From assembly GCF_000613285.1 (NCBI RefSeq), contig NZ_BAIN01000024.1:1-37634 (forward strand): a stretch of DNA of 37,634 nt, given 5' to 3'. Under the pieces are notes generated by a model, which did not search any database, had not been told where the DNA came from, and saw only the letters and a list, made by a program, of their open reading frames with translations. The position numbers and the translations under genes were made by a program. Positions 35,691 through 37,634 of this stretch are shown here, piece after piece. Origin of the DNA: Acetobacter papayae JCM 25143. Its GTDB lineage: Bacteria; Pseudomonadota; Alphaproteobacteria; Acetobacterales; Acetobacteraceae. The number at the start of each line of letters is the position of its first letter. Position 1 is the stretch's first letter.

Positions 35691-37496
35691 TTACTTTTTA
35701 TAAATTTCTCTTAACCTGACAGAACAAGAAAAATAAATATCCATTTCATTCCCTTTAACAAAAGAGGCATCACCTTCACTTCCGTTAAGGACATTTATAG
35801 TAACCACATCCTGAGCAGTCGGCTTCGGCGTTGAAATCAAATACCCCTGCGCCTCTGTGCACCCCTCAAATACAATGCTGCGGAACTGTTCTTCTGTTTC
35901 GACACACTCGGCCACAACGGGAATACCAAGCCGCTTGCCTATGTCGGCCGCTGCTTTCACCACCGAAGCGCATTCGGCTCTTTCGACCATATCCCGCACG
36001 AAGGAACCGTCGATCTTGATCTTGTCCACATGGAATGTCCGCAGATGAGAAAAGGAGGAATACCCGGTGCCAAAATCATCCAGCGAAAGACGTACACCCA
36101 TTGCGTGCAGCCGGTGCAGATCGGCCAGAACATCGGCATCTTCCGACAGGGCCGCGGTTTCCGTTATCTCGATTTCCAGCCGTTCAGCAGGCAGCCCCGT
36201 TTCGCGCAATGTCTCCATGACAGCCGGAACAAGGGACTGCCTGCCGAACTGCCGCCCCGATATATTGACCGCAACCCGCGCCGAATCCTCCCAATGCAAC
36301 GCATCAGAACAGGCTCGCTTCAGCACAAAAGCACCCAGATGCCTGATCAGATCGGTTTCTTCGGCTATCGGCACGAAGCTGGCAGGAGACACCCAGCCCC
36401 ATAAGGGCCGATACCAGCGCACCAGCGCCTCACGCGTGCTGACCCGACCGCTGCTGACATCCATGATCGGCTGGTAAAAAACAAACAGCCCTTCGCCTGT
36501 TTCCAGCGCATGCCGCAGGTCCTGCTCAAGCTGCATACGCTCAAGCAGATGCCGCTCCATATCGGGATGAAAAAACCCGACCGCGCCTTTACGGCCACTT
36601 TTAGCCACACGCATGGCAATGTCCGCCCGCGCAATCAATCGATCACTGCTGGTGCCATGCTGGGGTCTTTTCACTATACCAATAACCGCCGCAACACCGG
36701 GCAGCATTTTCTGCCCCAGCCAATAAGGACGGCCCAGAACCTCCACCAGCATATTGGCAAAACGCTCAAGGCGCTCACGCTCAGCATAAGGAACAATTAC
36801 GGCAAACTGGCTCTCTTCCAACCGCCCAATATGGCTTTCCGGCTCCGATTGGCACGCCAGACGCAGGCGGTCCGCCACCTGAACAATCAGCTTCGCCAAC
36901 ATGGCGTCCATTCAGGTCATTCACTGTTTCAAAGCCAACCAGACTAATCAGCAGGACACCCGCCACCAGAGGCGCTCCCTCTCCGGGCTGATACGCTGGC
37001 TAAAGGCATGCCGGTTTTCCAGCCCCGTCAGCGCATCATGATGCGCGAGCTTCCAGATATGAGCTTCCGCCTCCACCTGTTTGGTCACAATCGACCATGT
37101 CAGAACGAGAATGGCCCCTTCAGCCTCCTCCAGCGCGACACGCGAAATTTGCAGGTCCAGCGTTTCCGCTCCAAGGCGGATACGGGCATGGTGGGGCAGA
37201 CAGGCGCCCCCTGAAAGGATGTGCCGCTGATGGGCTGGATTTTTATGAAAAATATCAATGGTGGAGCCTAGTATGCTGTCCACCTCACGCGGCAGAAGAG
37301 CCTCTATCTGCTTCAGCAGATATATTGACGTTTTATTAACATAGCTAATTACGAATGTTTCTGGATCAACCGCCATAATAGCGACGGGCAGATCATCTAG
37401 TATTTTAGTGTAAAATTTTGCATTCATGCCAAGAAAATCAAATTTTATAGGCAGCCCCTGCCCTTCCTCGTCATGACTTTCTGCAAAATCCACCAT
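35691..37496 (-). pseudogene. PAS-GGDEF-EAL protein, probable c-di-GMP phosphodiesterase, two frame breaks
   Basis: The N-terminal PAS domain (LDDLPVAIMAVDPETFVISYVNKTSIYLL, then IDIFHKNPAHQRHIL) is the type seen in chemoreceptors. A diguanylate-cyclase-like domain begins with HHDALTGLENRHAF but has LEESQF where the GGDEF motif belongs, so synthesis is unlikely. The EAL domain looks active: EALVRW, NISGRQF, EITETA, DDFGTGYSSFSHL, KIDGSFV, AECVET and QGYLISTPKP are present. The GGDEF segment is broken near 36985 (one base) and near 36905 (a shift that may reflect a loss of about 11 bases). The EAL part has its own ATG at 36911 and could be made separately. PAS-GGDEF-EAL proteins control cellulose synthesis in Komagataeibacter, but this one is not beside cellulose genes. 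Confidence 0.8.
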
Positions 37497-37634
37497 TTGG
37501 AAATTCCGTTATGTAAAAATAAAAATGAAACCACACCCAAAATAAAGATAGAAACAAAATGAAATAAGGAAATGGAAATCAGGCGGAATTCAATACAATA
37601 CAAACATATAAATGGAATTTTTGTTCTTTATATA
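37497..37634. other. AT-rich upstream region of the PAS-GGDEF-EAL gene
   Basis: The last 138 bases are strongly AT-rich (long A and T runs, TATATA at the edge), far below the rest of the window. No gene is seen. It probably carries the promoter of the minus-strand EAL operon, and its composition matches the AT-rich gap at about 35640-35710. Confidence 0.4.

Overview
The window is GC-rich (roughly 60%) alphaproteobacterial DNA. It most likely comes from an acetic acid bacterium of the Acetobacteraceae (Komagataeibacter/Acetobacter/Gluconacetobacter type), judged from codon use, the miaA-ilvB-ilvH-ilvC order and the style of the proteins. It reads as chromosome: housekeeping genes alternate with accessory blocks. 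I see no tRNA, rRNA, CRISPR array, phage gene or insertion sequence.

Layout. (1) 1-2306: the acidic tail of an upstream protein, a glutamyl-tRNA synthetase and a nicotinamidase. (2) 2311-8199, with csoR at 10888: a copper island. It holds a CopA-type P1B ATPase (minus strand) divergent from a CopL-like His/Met/Cys-rich exported protein, a periplasmic multicopper oxidase and an outer-membrane CopB. A CsoR-type palindrome lies in the divergent promoter. (3) 8398-12631: an RhlE-like helicase, a Pmp3/YqaE-like membrane peptide, an Ivy lysozyme inhibitor, CsoR and a photolyase. (4) 12822-18613: the branched-chain amino acid operon behind miaA, then serB and a small membrane protein. (5) 18670-22342: an ELM1-family protein, a DEAD-box helicase with an unusual DEGD motif and an AstE/AspA-like zinc hydrolase. 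(6) 22520-30929: a collinear accessory gene set on one strand (DUF1028 protein, flavin monooxygenase, PuuC-like aldehyde dehydrogenase, RidA, NCS1 permease, GMC oxidoreductase, M20 deacylase). It looks like an import-and-oxidise catabolic cluster for an unidentified nitrogenous substrate. (7) 31021-34022: ArfB, a YqjH/YqjI-like ferric-chelate reductase and PadR repressor pair behind a large palindrome, and a LysR regulator. (8) 34164-37496: a soluble chemoreceptor with a globin-like input domain, and upstream of it a PAS-GGDEF-EAL protein.

A striking global property is the number of frame breaks. About fourteen are inferred in nine accessory genes (P1B ATPase, copB, first helicase, DUF1028, monooxygenase, aldehyde dehydrogenase, LysR, chemoreceptor, EAL protein). 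Most are explained by one missing base in a short G or C run. The core block from about 9.7 to 22.5 kb has none. These are either indel errors in the assembly or real decay of dispensable genes, and the sequence alone cannot decide. Most of the interesting biology (copper efflux, the catabolic cluster, the globin-like receptor with its c-di-GMP partner) sits in the affected genes.
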